A stretch of DNA of 64,000 nt from Kluyveromyces lactis (Eukaryota; Ascomycota; Saccharomycetes; Saccharomycetales; Saccharomycetaceae): assembly GCF_000002515.2 (NCBI RefSeq), contig NC_006039.1, positions 868,001 through 932,000 on the forward strand, given 5' to 3'. Shown in pieces: positions 63,941 through 64,000 of the stretch. The notes under the pieces were generated by a model. That model did not search any database. It worked only from the letters and a program-made list of their open reading frames with translations, and was not told the origin of the DNA. Position 1 is the stretch's first letter, and every line of letters starts with the position of its first letter. A program made the translations under genes and the position numbers.

Positions 63941-64000
63941 TTAATTCAGTAACCGTCTTATTACTGGCTGTTCGACATATGCTGCTTACCTCTATAAACG

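Overview
The window is nuclear DNA from a budding yeast of the family Saccharomycetaceae. Genes are dense and mostly intronless. Three genes have short introns with GTATGT 5' splice sites and TACTAAC branch points. Almost every protein is recognisable as a Saccharomyces cerevisiae orthologue. By eye the DNA is about 40% GC, with no alternative CUG decoding needed and no mobile elements. My low-confidence guess at genus is Kluyveromyces or a close relative.

The gene order is that of a lineage that did not undergo the whole-genome duplication. From about 4.4 kb to the right edge, genes that in S. cerevisiae lie on chromosome IV (YDR306C down to YDR283C) alternate with genes that lie on chromosome VIII (YHR059W to YHR032W-YHR041C). 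PRO1 and the secretory cyclophilin stand where S. cerevisiae keeps duplicates on both chromosomes. The first 4 kb belongs to another block (SVS1-like, YPL162C, BEM4; S. cerevisiae chromosome XVI), so a synteny junction lies between BEM4 and the F-box gene.

Layout: 0-4 kb, a partial secreted protein, a vacuolar membrane protein and BEM4, all on minus. 4.4-11 kb, F-box/LRR protein, HNT2 (spliced), FYV4, MED6, an ER cyclophilin, an AIM24-like protein and GPI11. 11-22 kb, CFT1, PRO1, PIH1, the MATE transporter ERC1 and BFR2. 22-38 kb, ATP5, SUR2, MHR1, NEL1, HDA2, DPL1, BRL1 and PUT2. 38-48.6 kb, SSD1, RRF1, MSC7, VMA10 (spliced) and BCD1. 48.7-64 kb, a divergent fatty-acid desaturase, SRP101, HRQ1, RTT103, SRB2 (spliced) and GCN2.

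The genes are housekeeping functions, not one pathway. Loose themes are proline metabolism (PRO1, PUT2), sphingolipid and fatty acid metabolism (SUR2, DPL1, desaturase), mitochondria (FYV4, ATP5, MHR1, RRF1, PUT2), secretory pathway (SRP101, NEL1, GPI11, cyclophilin), Mediator (MED6, SRB2) and snoRNP/rRNA biogenesis (BFR2, BCD1). I found no undescribed multi-gene system. The points most worth checking are the extra desaturase and AIM24-like genes that interrupt conserved synteny, matching RRPE plus tandem GATGAG promoters at the two ribosome-biogenesis genes, an exact CGG-N10-CCG site before PUT2, and an ER cyclophilin ending in NDEL.
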